The translations under genes were made by a program, and so were the position numbers. A DNA stretch of 64,000 nucleotides from Atrichornis clamosus (Eukaryota > Chordata > Aves > Passeriformes > Menuridae): NCBI GenBank assembly GCA_013400975.1, contig WBMZ01012062.1, positions 124,001-188,000 on the forward strand, given 5' to 3'. Shown here in pieces: positions 37,551 to 50,956 of the stretch. Below the pieces are notes generated by a model. That model did no database searches. It was not told where the DNA came from and worked only from the letters and a program-made list of their open reading frames with translations. The number at the start of each line of letters is the position of its first letter. Position 1 is the first letter of the stretch.

Positions 37551-40500
37551 AAATTACTCATACTGCCACTTGGTCTTACAGTGCCTTAGATCTTAGTTAT
37601 ACACACCTGTGGAAAGGAAGGCAAACCCTCCCACAAAGTGATGAAAGGTTTTGGAGCAAGACACAGAGGGCAGATTCCTCCTGCTGCAATACAAATTAGG
37701 AAACCTTTGCTCTTTTGCAAGCTAGAAAAATAGTCAGCTTAGAAGTTGGTTTGTTTAGTTGCTTTTTGCTTGAGCAGATGAAATGACTGAGTTTCTCTGC
37801 AAATCTGCTGGGATCCGAGGCTACCACGGGACCAGAGGCATCTTTAACCTGGTTTGAGCTGACCAGCCATGCTCCAACCTGTCATACTCTAACAAGCATA
37901 AAGCAAAACTTGTAGCCTCATCAGGGGACTTGTTCAGGCTTTGTAGATGTGAGCACTGCAGCACGACAACACTGTCACAGACAACTCCCGCAGAGGGAAG
38001 GGTCATATTAGGCAAATATTTGTGCAGCTTGTAGCAACCGCGTGTAATGGCTGTCACTTGTATCGTACCAAAATTCCTCACCCGATGTTTTTCATATTAA
38101 ATTTTGAGCACAAACGTTTATTACTTAAAAGCCCCTCTCTGCAGCTGGACGTAGGAAAACCATGGGACTCTGACCAGAGTGGGTATCACAGGTAGTGTGA
38201 CGACACTAGGCAAGTCTCACTTCCTTGCCCTGGAAAAGTCAGGGTCTGGAGTGCATTTCAGTGTCTGGAAATAGTCTTGTAGTGAAGTCCAGTGAGAGGC
38301 ATTAGAAATCTACACATAACCAAACCAATATTCTTCAAAAATGAATGAATAAAAAGTCGTCTTAGGGGTCAGTAAACTTATCTGGAGGACTGTTAAACCC
38401 AAACCACAGCACCCTGCTGCATAACCACTAAAAGCACCCAAGGCAGAGGGCCTGCAAGGACGGTGTTTTACATCTGTATTTCAATTTACCCTTCACTGTA
38501 CTCAAGGAAAAATAGAGGTCCTTTTGTAAAAAGCTGAGCACAGCTCTTGCCAGCTGATGGGGAATTCACATGGAGGGATTTATGTGGCGGAGCTCCTGCC
38601 TGTGAATCACAAAAACCCAAGAGGATTAGTGCTTCAGACTGAGAAATGTGCACAGCTGTAGGTCTTGGCCCTGGATGGCAGAGTCCAGCAATTACTCACT
38701 CTTGTTCTGTTTTCTGGACACTACATATGAGCAAGCAAAGCAGCAAATGAAACAAAACAAATAAAACAAAATCAAAGACACTTAATAAGGAAGTAGACAT
38801 AGAATAAAATAAATGTACTGCCCTATAACACTTCTTGATCATAAATCTAAATGCCAACTAAATGCTATTGTTGTTCTGAAGCAAAACAAAGTAGATTTAC
38901 CTAAAGGACACCAAGACAGGAAGATCCATATGTATTTGTGGTTGAGAAGCACATTTCCAGCCTCCAATTTAAATAGAATCGGAACCATTTCATCTATTCT
39001 TTATACTGTCATCAGCCTGGGTTTCTAGAGGTGTTTCCAGCAAGCATTAGTTTCCACACACAGACATATCTATGATTTATTTATATGGGACTGAATCAGA
39101 AAATATTTAGTTCCAAACTAGGAAAAAAGCTCTGGTGTCCATGGAAATTTTGTTTTCAGAATAATTACAAGGTTTAAAGTGTCAATTCATTTGAATGACT
39201 AATTTGTATTAGACAAATCTGGCTTTGCATAATATTAAGAGAATCATCTAAGTGGAAGTAAAAATACTCTTCACAGTAAAGAGCCATCAAGACATCATTT
39301 CCATTTTCTAAAAAGTCATTTAAGTATTTATTACACTGTTATGACCACACAGCATATCACATCTGGATTTTAGGAGATTTTACTGCCTAGGCCAAAAAGT
39401 CAAAGTGGAAGCAAGTTTTTTAGAAGACTGTATAATTAAAAAAATTAATTAAAATATGAATGTAGTACTTCTAAGAGTATTACATTCACTGCAGTTCCAG
39501 ACGTGGGGCACAAGCTGGGTGCAAGATGTGTTTTAAAGTAATTTTTGTTTCCCTAAAATAAAAGGCTTTGCATGGTGTTCACCACAGAAAGTGAGGGGCA
39601 GTGCCTCCTTTTGAGGAACTAGATATCTTTTTCTTCCAGTATCTACAGATGTACAGTATCTACCCAGTATCTTTTCCTTCTTCTTCTTCAATTCCCATCT
39701 GTGAGAATGTGCTGCTCTAATTTAGTAACTTAGGTGGAGATATTAGAAGAGTAGAAAACAATCATTCAAAACCTCATTAAAATGACTCACGTCCAAGCGG
39801 GTCTGGTAGTCATGAGAGCATAAAACAAATGAAGAGGAAAATGCTGTTAAAATTGAAAAAATCAAAATCAAACCACTTTCTGTTTTTCCAACATTTTGCA
39901 AGGATCTTCCCCTCTCTAACTCAGACTCCATCTATTTATAATAACTACCACAGCCATAAAAGCAAATTTTCAAATTCTTGCTTGTGTCTCCCTCGTCACC
40001 CTAAGGTAATCCCTTTTAAAATCTTCCCCGTGTTTATCAGCTCTGCCCGGGGAGGAGAGTGCTCCGAGGTTGTGGAGGCCTGTTGCTCCATGCTGTTAAT
40101 CAAAGCTGCTATGCTTTTATAATGCTTAGATCTGTGGCCAGCTCAGGCACTGGCCTTGGCAAGCGGCCCCTCTAGGGTTTAAAGGGCAAGGTGAGACTGC
40201 TGACCTGAGTCTTGGCAGAAGGGAAACGTACAAAACATGTCGTTGTCCGCCTTCAAAGGTATGCTCAGAAAGCCTGGGAGCAAAGTAAGAAGCTTTAGGG
40301 ATGTGAGACAGCCCTGTCCACACTGCTGGGCATGCAGGTGTGCTTGGTGCCCGTGGTCAGCCTCAGAGACAGGTTGGCCCACAGGGCAAGAGGGGTCTCA
40401 CCATTGCAGGGACCAGCTGAGGGCTCAGGAGAGGGCACTCACATCAGTTTACCTGACGAGAAGCATTTCTGAGCGTGGTCCCGTCTCCTAATATCAATTC

Positions 40501-42950
40501 TAAAGTTTCAAACAGCAACAGAGCTCTGGAAGTAGTGATAGTGATCAGAATGGGTTTAATTGCGTGTCGATGTAAATCAGGTACTTTCGTCAAATTTACA
40601 GAAAAGTATTTGGGTTGTGTTTTTTGGTTTTGTTTTTTTGTCCTATTTGATGTAAATAAAACAACTTCCGAGACCACACCAATTTTCCTAGGCAGCTTTC
40701 TGCTGAGGGAACAAAGCTTCTTTTCCATAGTTCTCCACACTAGATGTATGTCCCTGAGCCTGCAGCACACAGAAATTATAAAAATAATCTATACTTATTT
40801 CACATTTTATTTAAAATACTTCATAATTAAATTCTTTCTTAAAGCTAATGTAGTCTTAGAGGGAGAGAATGAAAATTCCTTATTAATTTTATTAGGAGTT
40901 GATTAATTATTTACTAAAATGCACTTCTGACAAAGCTAATTAGAAATGTTATTAAAAAACCTCAGATAGATGCTTATGAAATATTTAAATGTCTGGAATA
41001 AAACATTTAAAAACTGCGTTTAAAAATTACTTTGATAAAAAAGTGAAATTTCAAAATCTAAATAAAACCCCCTGAATTCACCTAACAAATGTATTTCTCA
41101 TAACCCAAATATATTTGTAAGCATTTTTCTATAATAGTTTTGAAACACTGGCTTTCCATGGTGCTACAATTGTCATATTTTCTGTGGAAAATTTCTAGTG
41201 GTTTTGTGCAGACAATATTTTTGTAACTGATTCTAAATGCATTTGCTCAGGTGAAAGTTAAATTCAGATCACAGAAGCACTCTCATGAAGCCACACTACT
41301 TTATTTACTATCACAGACAGATCTAACCATGGACTAAAAACATTTACTGAGCCAAAATCCATTTTTCTCATGTTTGCTGCCTCTCAAATGTCTCTATGAG
41401 CATTAATAGCTCCATTTCAAAGACAGTTTCCTCAGAGGAAAACCAAAGCAAACACCACCATCACTGGCATCCTCAGTCTCCTCCTCATTCTCCCAGCAGC
41501 ATCAGAGCAGTGTAATTGGTACTTTTGCATTACCAAACAGGAGGACACAGTCAGTTTTGGGGAGGAAGCTCTTTGCAGGTCAGTTTATCCTATGTTCTGT
41601 TTTCAGAACGTTTAACTTTCTATATTCCCCCACGACTGAAAATATTCCTCCTCTTAGCGTGTGGAGAAATTACCCTTCTGAGGGAATAATGTGTGTGTAG
41701 CAGGGTAGGGGAGTAGTGGAGTGGTAGCTCTTCATTTAAAATTTTCCTGGTACTTTGCACAAAGAGATGAAATTTTAATTCTTTCTGCTCCTGTTCAGTG
41801 CATTGTGCAGCTGAATAGACTCTTTTTTTCCTAAATGTGGTTGCGTGAAGGCAAGCTCATCATTCAGCAGTAAGAAAATGCATCACCTCACATAAAAATT
41901 AGTCACAGAGATGGGAGTAGGATGAGTTTCCCAACTTCCTGGATTATGGGTCAAACAATGTTGTTTTGCAGCAATCTCAGAGTTCTCCCTACAGATAATT
42001 TCTGAGATCTTTTTGATGAGTGAGGAGCAGTCAGGAAATTCCCTGGTGTCACTTGGGACAAAACTGAGCACTTTGCCTTCAGGCATTGTTGGTAGAAAGG
42101 TATCTTTAATCATGTGGTGTTTCATCTACAGTCTTTGAAGAACAATGCCAACTGGCTGAACTTTATTTTATAAAGTGCTTGGAGGTGCAGTGGTAGTCAG
42201 ATATACCACCCCCTCCATGTGCACCCTTTTCTAAATCTCAGCTAACTGAGATTTTCTCCCAGGGAGGCAGGGAAAGAAGGTGGGTAATTTTGGAAAACAG
42301 TAAAAAACAGCCCGGCTACTTCAGAGAATAAGAAGAAAAAAATATACTTTGTTTGCCCATTTGAAATATGCCCTAACAAGCATTTCATAGGGAGGTCCTT
42401 TGAAGGTGACACATGAAATTCAGCAGAGCTGCTTCCCTTTTCCTTGCCCTGCTCTCTTATACATATGGCAGTGATATGCATCTTAGAGCTCCCAGGAAAT
42501 TTCTTCCACATTTGGTTACAGGCTTTGAAAGATCTCTCTATGCACAGATACAATCAAAACTTGTTAAAAGCTCAGAGAGCCTGTCTGCAGTGAAATGTTC
42601 CTGCCTGGGTCTGCAGGGACAGAGCAGGGCTTTCTCTTCAGTATCTTCTACTTCTTTCACAAGGGAGGGAGCTCTGTGGCAGAGCCTCAGAGAGACTCTA
42701 CAGGACCCAGGGCTGTTTTGAACCATGGTTCTGCCCATACTCCCTTTCCTTCACTTTTTTCCCTGCCAAGAGTGCAGGAAGACACAGGATGTTGAGCCCT
42801 TGTGCCCTTGTGTAGGGCAAGTATCCGTCTGGAAGTGTGTATGACGTGATGCTGGGGTGAACACAGGCTGGGGAGCAGAAATCTCCCCTCAAGGGAACCC
42901 AGGTCATGCATAAGGCAAAGAGCTCAGTAGGGAGGAGGCTTTGCAGGGGC
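37551..42950. other. Single-copy DNA, no gene seen
   Basis: No gene was recognised. 40020-40490 is locally GC-richer, with about ten CpG, and is open on both strands, but without a recognisable product. 40780-41110 is very AT-rich, with many TTAATTA and AATTAG cores. At 39637-39672 the word CAGTATCT occurs three times at irregular spacing. No transposon was recognised. Confidence 0.62.
40885..40995. promoter_or_regulatory. AT-rich homeodomain-type motif cluster
   Basis: The segment contains GTTGATTAATTATTTAC, AAGCTAATTAGAAATG and a CTTATGAAATATTTAAATG stretch. Several are canonical TAATTA/TAATTAG homeodomain targets. The base composition makes chance clusters likely, so this is only a place to look for conservation. 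Confidence 0.13.
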
Positions 42951-43140
42951 AGAACAGGGCAAGGATGCAGAGAAACAGGAAAGAGATTGGGATTATACAC
43001 AGAGGCAGAAGGCGGCAGAAGAGGAGAGAGAAAGAACTGAACAATGGCGATGTTGAACTGCAGTGGAAAACCATAAACAAGAGATGAAAGAGAGGGACAA
43101 GGAAGCGAGAAAGGCAGATGAGAGAAGAGGGGGAATGGGG
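42951..43140 (+). repeat. Polypurine tract
   Basis: The plus strand is strongly A/G-biased for about 190 bases with short pyrimidine interruptions. The complementary polypyrimidine strand gives the window's longest frame (minus, 42698-43246, 182 codons), whose translation is rich in serine, leucine, proline and phenylalanine. That is what a polypyrimidine strand encodes in any frame, so I read it as low complexity and not as a gene. Confidence 0.8.
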
Positions 43141-43399
43141 GCAGGCTGTAGATGCAGGACCTGAAGAATTTGCAGCCACTGATGAACCCCGTCCTGCACA
43201 GCATGGAGCTGAACTCCAATAGCTGCGAGAAAAAGGAAAAGTTCATGAATAATTTTTCCTATACTTTATTTTATAACTAAACAAGCATGGTGCTTGGGTA
43301 ACCCAAGAATGGTCCCTACAGAAAAGGAATCACACAGATGAACAGGGTGAAGATACTGGTTATGTGACATTTCTCAACTGTGACTATTATAAAACCAGA

Positions 43400-43560
43400 G
43401 CTGATAAGAGAAAGAGAGGCATAAGTAAAGAAAAAAAAGGAATAAAAAGAAGATAGAAAACAAAAGACTTAATGGAACAGAAATACTGTGAAGATAAGAA
43501 GACAGAACGAAACTGAGAGATGAAAGGGAAGAAGATAACAATGAAGGAAGGTGCTAAAAT
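43400..43560 (+). repeat. Second polypurine tract
   Basis: About 160 bases of A/G-biased plus strand, including a run of A at 43429-43440. It ends about 60 bases before the strongest CTCF-like site of the window. The 95-codon minus-strand frame over it is again serine/phenylalanine/leucine-rich low complexity. Confidence 0.8.
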
Positions 43561-43616
43561 AGCATTTCTCAAACTTTCTGAAAGTGTGGATGTGTTCGGT
43601 CTCATCCATCTCTGTA

Positions 43617-43635
43617 TGACCTCCAGGGGGCACAG
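43617..43635 (+). promoter_or_regulatory. Strong CTCF-like motif
   Basis: TGACCTCCAGGGGGCACAG matches about 14 of 19 positions of the vertebrate CTCF consensus, and the central CCAGGGGGC is exact. Orientation is plus. It is the best CTCF match I found by eye in the window. CTCF sites anchor cohesin loops and often bound regulatory domains. Binding depends on methylation and cell type and is not shown by sequence. Confidence 0.42.
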
Positions 43636-46019
43636 ACACCAGGTAAAATATTTTTGGTATTGTAACAGCAGCAAGGATCTTCATTAATGAGTTTATTAGT
43701 CATACAGGTACATAACTGTACAAAAACAGTAGTAATGAGAGTAAAAAGAATATAAATAAGTAAATAAAATCTCAGCATGGAGGACTCAGGCTACTTGCCT
43801 GAAGAGCTGAAGAATGAATCTCATTCAGTCCCAGACTACAAAACCTAGGAGAGTAAAGTGAATTAATTACAGCAAGGGCTCCCTAGCCATAATTTTGTCT
43901 CTAAATTACCAAGTCACTGCCTAATCCTGCTCTGGGAGAGTAAACCCAATTCTCACTTCACACATATTCATACAGTAATACGATTTCTGATGTGGAGCAT
44001 TGGCTTTAAAATAAGCAGGATGGAATCATATGTGGAAATCCCCTGTAAACCTTCTATAAAACGTGACCTCTTTGTACCAGAGTGGCCTTTCTTGTGCTTA
44101 AAGACCCAAAGTTTCTGAGCTAAGAAACATTATCATTTACATACCTGTGTGCTACTGTCTTTACTCTGAACTTCGACTGTGATTTGCTCAGTAATAAAAA
44201 AATACAGGAGCCAGGACCTTGGAGCGATGATCAATAAGTAGATATCACCCTTTTCTTCATGGTAGGGCACCCTCAAGGTTTGGACTTTAATTTTTTCCAC
44301 TGGTCAAAACTTCATTAAAATTGTCAAACAACTACTTGATTTTTCAGATGACAAAACCTCAGAGCAGCAGTTTCACAAACAATTAAAATAACACAAGCAA
44401 TGAAACAGAAAGATGCTAATTGAATGTCATAAAAGTGCCTGTCTCCAGATGCATTTTACATTGCCTATTCCCTCTATATAAAAATGTACATATTTATCTC
44501 TTTTCACTAAGCATGAAATGAAAAACAAACTTTATGCTTATGTGGAAATAAATATCAAACCTAGATATCAGCTTTATTGGATGCAAATTTATTTCTCTCT
44601 TTCATCTCAAGGGACTTTTAAATGAAAGGACATTCAACCAAGAGTCAGTGAAGGCAAAAGGATCATTGATCAGCTGAGCTTTCCGCTGCTCTCCAACCTT
44701 GATCCTAATATCTATGTACCCCTCTAGGCATTTCTATATCTAGCAGCATAACATTATAACAAACAGTTCTGGTTTATTTTCGCATTAGAAAAAAATTAAG
44801 CAAATATTTTACTGAATTTTTCAACATTTTTCAGCTGTTGAGGAGAGAGACATTAAGAAAAAGGTGTCTGTATGACATTAGGGCAGTGGACATTAAGCAA
44901 TAAAATAAAAAAAAAAAGAAACTGAGTAAATTCCCACCCTGTGTGTTACAGTCTAGTCCAATTACTAAAATTAAAACCTAGACTATTGGTTTTGGCACAT
45001 TGTTTTTCCCTCTCCTCATAACTCTAATTTTGGTGAGCAGAACATCTACACTGTACATTAAGAACAGGCTCAAGGCCAAAGTTCCTGACTTTCCACATGG
45101 CTGAAACACTGCTGGAGCTGGCTGCAGGTGACCTGTGAGGAACATCTGTGGGGTGTCCTGGGGGACTTCCACACACCTATGACTCAGAGCTGCCACGTAG
45201 CCGTGAGTGAAACACAGGCCTTTTCATTTTAGAAATGTTAGAATAGGGCCAGAACCATAGCGCATTGATTGATACCTGCTGCTGTCTCTGCACTGACTGC
45301 AGTGGGTGATGATGACTCAGGAAAAAAAAAATAGAAAAATAAAACCCATAAACTTTTACTTATACATGCTATGACATCAATATTTTAGAAGTACTGAATA
45401 GATTGCTCAGATGCATTGCTCCTGGGCTGAGTCAGACTTATAGCTCACTTTTTATAATTAAATCCTTTATTCTAAATGTGCAGCAAACCAATTCACTCAT
45501 ACTGAGGAGGGAAAGTCAGGTGTCTGTAACTCACTCTCTTTGTTGCAGCATTTTACCCTCGGTACACATCTTGCACGATTATTTAAAAGTCTGTTTCTTT
45601 TGCCATTGTGATCTCTCAGTTCCAAAACAACTGCAGCTGGGAGTTTGAGACCCCACAGCAAGACTCCCTCACATCACTTACCAGAAACCCACCCATTCAG
45701 TGTAGAAATTCAAACTAACCAGCTAAGAAGGGTGCAGTCTCCATCCAGAGGATCACAGGAAAGCCAGGACAGAAATGTTCCTTCAGGGCACAAGGCTGAT
45801 GGAGGAATTCTTCAGGATGGAGTTTAGGAATAAAGAAAAGGCAGGTGCATGCTTGCCCTTACAGCCACACAGCAAGCGATTTCCATCCGACATCCTTTCT
45901 ACCTTCTCTTCCTGCAGTCCAAGTTTCTTGCTCCATCACACCTGAGGAAAGCTTGCTTGCTGCTGCACACACCACTGAGGTCATGGGCAGAACATTAACA
46001 GCGTCTGATGAGAGCACAG

Positions 46020-46215
46020 GAACTAATTGAAGTGTTATCATTGAGCATCAGCCCATTCTTCCCTAGATTTCAATCGGTGCATTGCGGCCTGGTTATTGAA
46101 ACACACATTATCAAAAGGCTGCTCCCTTTGTGTAAATGCACTGCTGGATCACATTACAGAGCTGCCACTGCTGTAGGAACTGCACTTGTTAAAGTTTTCT
46201 GGACAAGGCAAAACC
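46020..46215. promoter_or_regulatory. Conserved-looking noncoding segment
   Basis: The segment is non-repetitive and free of simple sequence. It carries several developmental transcription-factor-like cores: CTAATTGAAGTG, ACATTATCA, CTTTGTGTAAATG and CACTTGTTAAAG. The feel is of a conserved enhancer, but this is pattern impression only. Confidence 0.13.
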
Positions 46216-49200
46216 CAGAAATCTTTCTGTCTCCTCCGTCCATAAAATGAGGATGAAGTTATATCGCACAAGGGACAGTGAAAAGGATCTCTGCAAGAGC
46301 CTATATTAGTCTAATTCTGCTATTTTATCCACAAGAACAATCTCCTTATAAACATTGTCAACTAGAAAGCTGTCACATGAGCCACAGCAGAAAACTGACT
46401 GCCCAGAAGTGGCTTTTGTCCACGCACGCATGGATCCCCCTGTTCTGTAGCAGAAAAGGTCACACACTGAGTTTGTTTCTGCAGACCAGCTTCTACAGTG
46501 TGCTGGTAAGCAGGTCAAGTAAGTAACTGTTGCATTTGTAACATTTATTTCTAGAAGTCCAGAAAAAAATGTGGTTACTTTCCCAAAACAGGTGGCAGCA
46601 AAAGGAGCTCACCCAAAGGCAAGGAAAACAAATCCCTGGTCAATCTGCACAGTTTGCATTTCTAAGGCCTTGGGACACACTGTGCAATGAGAGGTGTGGA
46701 AAGGACCCCCAGAAACTCATGGTATCAGTCAGCCCTGGCAGAGAGAACTTACCAATGGAGACAATGATCTTCTCTTTTGGCCTTGGACAGGAGAGACAAA
46801 ATGAAGTGTTTTAGCTCTTTTCCATTAAGAAACCTGAAAAAAAGGTACTGAGTTAAAAACTCAGGGCAGGAAATTGCAGCTCTGTTTCTTTGAAAATCCA
46901 GCATAGCCTGCTCCTAAAACATCTGACCTTACAATGCTTAAGAGGTGTTAGAAAGCATATGTGAAACAGGAGGAAATTTGAAGATCAAGGCTGAAGTCAG
47001 ACACGTGGCACAGATGTGTTAACAAATACAGTGTCTCTTGGCTATAATTCAAGATTTTACATTCAGTCATATTGGCCCTTAAATTACAACTGTAATTTCT
47101 TTAGCATGCCAATAATATTTTTATAGACTTTTTACACAACATTTTTTTTTTTCACAACCAGTTATTAAGCATAGGCCTTTAAATATAGTGAGTGGTATAA
47201 ATTTTTAACAGCACTAGGCTATAGGTGAATATAAACTAATACATCAGTTATTATTTAGTGCCTTAATTTTACTTCCAGGGAAGGCCCCAATCCTGAAACC
47301 GCTTCCACAGATGTATTGAGGCAATCTGAGGTCTCAGATACAGCCTAAAGCTGGATGTGGTGCCACCTGTCTGCTCTAACCTTTCTGAGTTCAGCTGAGT
47401 TCATGGCTGAAGTTTCCAAACAGGTAGTAAGTCATTGCCTTGAATTTAGAATGAAAGTAACATCATCAATAAAAACCAGGAGAAAAAAAAATCAGTATTC
47501 ACATTTATTTATACTAATAAAAAAATGAAACCTCAGACTGGATCTAAACTTTGGACATTTCTTTCCATGTGTTTCCTTCAAAGGGATATCTCTGTGAACT
47601 GAGGAACTGGTAGAAGAGCCACAAGGAGGTGCTGAAATGCAGACAGGACTTTGGTTTTTTATCAAGAACATGCATGACTGAAAACTGCATCCAGGCCTAA
47701 AATATTTAAGTTCAGAGGCGAGGGTGATGTCAAGCATTAAATTCCCTTATGGGTCCAAATTTTGGAAATTAATTGTTGTCTTCAGACAAGTATAAAAAAA
47801 AGTAGACAAATGGTCCAATTTCTTCCAAGATTAGTCTCTACAGTTTATTTATTGTGGGCTTTCCAGTCAGCCAACTGGTTTCTTTGCTCTTCACTGAAAC
47901 CAGTGGGAATTTTGCTTGCACTAGATAATTAGAAACCAAACAGAAAGGAAGAAATTCATTGCCATAGGATATACCAGTACACTTGCTAAGACCTAAGACT
48001 AAAGCAAATACTAGACAGCCTACAGAAATTTTAAAGAAATTTCCCCTCCTCTTCCCACAAACAAAAAAAAACCCCATGCAAACAGCACTTAGCTCATTTC
48101 ATGCTTTGGTTTGTGTGTGAGGGGATTCATTCTCGGCCATTTAGATGTTGATTCCACAACACAGGATATATGATCAGAAGGAAGTTACTCGTATAGGCAT
48201 CTACACAAAATGTTGAATGACAAGAGAAAGACATGCTAAACACCCTAATGTGCATAAAAGGCAGCAATTTCAGGCCACCTTACAAACACACACCTCATAA
48301 CCTATCACAAGTAGTCCCAGTCAATTATCCATGTAATGTATTCCAGTGAACCAGCTCTCCCCACTGAAAAGAGAACCACCATTCAGTCTGAATTCAGACT
48401 TTTTATTCTGTTTGTTTGTGATTAGTTCTCAAGCTGCATTTAACTTGGTTGGATGTAATTAATATTTCAATGCCAGACTGAAGAATTTCTGCAGAGGGGT
48501 CTTTATGGCTGCTTTTCTCTTTGCTCTTTGTTGTGACTCTTCAGCACTCACTGTATGAAATGTGCTGATCCATATAAGGATCAGAACTACTTTTTTTTCC
48601 TATCTATGTCCCAAAGACTGGAGTCTAATTTGTACTTGCAGGTTTATGGGGTAATGTTTATTCAAATCTGCTTGAGTTCTCATTCTGTACAGCCAAGACC
48701 TTGTGTGCTTAAAATTCACTCTTTTTATGAAGAAATATTTCTGGAAAGCAAAAATAAAAAAGAACGATAACTGCATAGACAACCTTTATACAGCTCTTCA
48801 CAAATCTGCATCTCCTGCTCAGGCTTTGTGCACAGGCTCTGAGAAATATGGGTATTTTATTCCTTTATTCTTCCCCTTAACCTGCAGAAGGTAAAAAAAC
48901 CCCTCACTTTTCCTAAGGCATTGGTTAACAGGGCACATACCAGCAAACTGGGACTGTAATTTGTTGCTTCTTTTAAGGCACCAGGAAATGTCAATGCATT
49001 TGTAGTCCCATAAAATGAAGGAAGTCTGTACACAGTGAGCCCACTTCTATATATAGTTCCCTCACTCATCATCCACAGATGGCACATTTGAGATGACGAA
49101 CACAGTAAAAACACTGAGCCACTATGTTTATCTAAAACATGTATTTTTAATTACATACTACATTCCAGGTTTCTTCACAGCTTTCACAGTCAGGAAGGAA

Positions 49201-50847
49201 TAATTTGTTTACACTTGACTAGAGCAAGTATTTCATTTGCCTGCTAATTTGAGGCATGCATTTCAAGATGGAGCTGAGGAATGTAGAAGCAAAGATCAAC
49301 AAATAGCAAAATAACGTGCCAAAGCTTGGCAAGTGTAATCACCGGGGCACATTTAACACAAAATACATTTGTGTGATAAAATCTGCACTGTTCATGAATA
49401 TCAGAAGGGCCATACATAAAAAGAAGGGTCTCTTCCTGATAGATTTATAATGCTACTCTGCAATGATGATGAGCAAAAGAGTACGGCCACTTCTCTCCAC
49501 GCTGCCTCACAACCGTGCACTTTACATTGTTTGCTGTTCTATCACCAGAATGGTGTCTGAGACAGCAGAGGTCCTTAAAGTTTCCACAGCAGATTGGCCC
49601 TACAGGTAAATCCCAGCAGTAAGAACCAGTACTCCTCTTGCCTCTTAACCAAGTTATTTCTCTGCTTTCTCTCATTTAACTAGAGTTCGAAAGGCCACTT
49701 TTTCTACACATCCAGACATAAAAGGCGGTAAGCTTACTAAGCACCAACTGACATACACTGAAATACTAAACGTGGATAGGCAGCATTTCGTAAGCAGCGG
49801 GACAGATAAAAATATGTCAAACCCCACACCTTTTGCAGTACTCCCTTGTTCCCAAGCACAGCTTTCTTTCTCAGCCTGTATTAATCCACTCCTGCCTGGG
49901 AACTCTGTGTTTCAGGCTTGACAAGCCAAAGGTGCCCAGTGGTTGCCCAGCTGGTTACTGCCTCTCAGAGTGTGTGAGGGGCAGAGTTCTTGCTTTTCTA
50001 GCAGCAGCATTATTCCTGCTGGTGCCTGTCCCCTCAGCCTGCTATCCACTCTCACAAGGATACTGGGAATTCAAGATCTTGCAGCTATCTGAATTATAAT
50101 GAGACTGCAGTAGCTTCAAAAACTAGTGGTAGGAGTGAAGGGTATGTGGTCAAACAGGCTGGGAAACCAACAAAATATACATCCTTTGTAGACAGTTAGT
50201 TCTCAGAATTAAATACCAACAATAGGACTAAAAACATACAATAACTCTCATCACAAAATGTTTTACAAATGAATAGGAGTTATAATTTCGTGCTCTTCCA
50301 AAGTGAAGCCTTTGGAACAAAGCTGTTATTCAATAAAGAACATCAACATCACTAAATAGTCTTGGGACAGAGAAAGAAAAGGGATTCTGCAGGCAGCATA
50401 GTTCCCAGCAAGAGACAAATTAAAATTCTGTATTAAACAGAAAATATGGGGGTTTTTTAAATGCAATGCAATGCAAAGGTATCACAAGGGTAGCTAACAC
50501 TGGAGCTGGGTAGATGCAGTCTCAGAGCCTCTCTTAGGACGTCCTTCCTTACATAAGTGATTATATCTTTTACAGACAGTCCAGATGAAGATGTGGGGAA
50601 TATCCACATGATCAATCATCAGCACTTTCAGTACAGAGGTATCTGAATTGGAAATGGATAATCTGTTCTGCCAAGGCCATTCCTTGGGCATAGATTCTCC
50701 TTTCTCCCCTGGCTGACCTTCTCCATGACGCTGCAGGGCCCTTCCCTACTCATCCACTCATTTTTCTTCTTTGTCCAAGTTGTCTGCCCAGGTTTGCCAT
50801 TTTCATGTGAGAAAACAGGTTTTCCTTTGTTTTACTTAAATAGATAG

Positions 50848-50956
50848 ACATGAGGTGGGGGAAGCATGCCAAGATGTGGAGGAATGCACAGATCTGAAAG
50901 CATGTGAGAGACTGCAAGGACTACTTGATTATAGATTATGTGATGTGAAAAAACAG
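50848..50956 (+). other. Exon-like segment, very weak
   Basis: An AG at 50846-50847 precedes the segment, and a good donor-like CAG followed by GTGAGG ends it at 50956. One frame is open throughout and reads as a charged, cysteine-containing peptide ending in DVKKQ. There is no in-frame ATG, the acceptor has a poor pyrimidine tract, and no partner exon is visible. Chance is the likelier explanation. Confidence 0.07.

Noticed and set aside
42698..43246. Longest open frame of the window (182 codons, minus strand)
   Set aside because: It is the complement of a polypurine tract. The translation is serine/leucine/proline/phenylalanine-rich low complexity, and neighbouring minus frames are equally open and alike.
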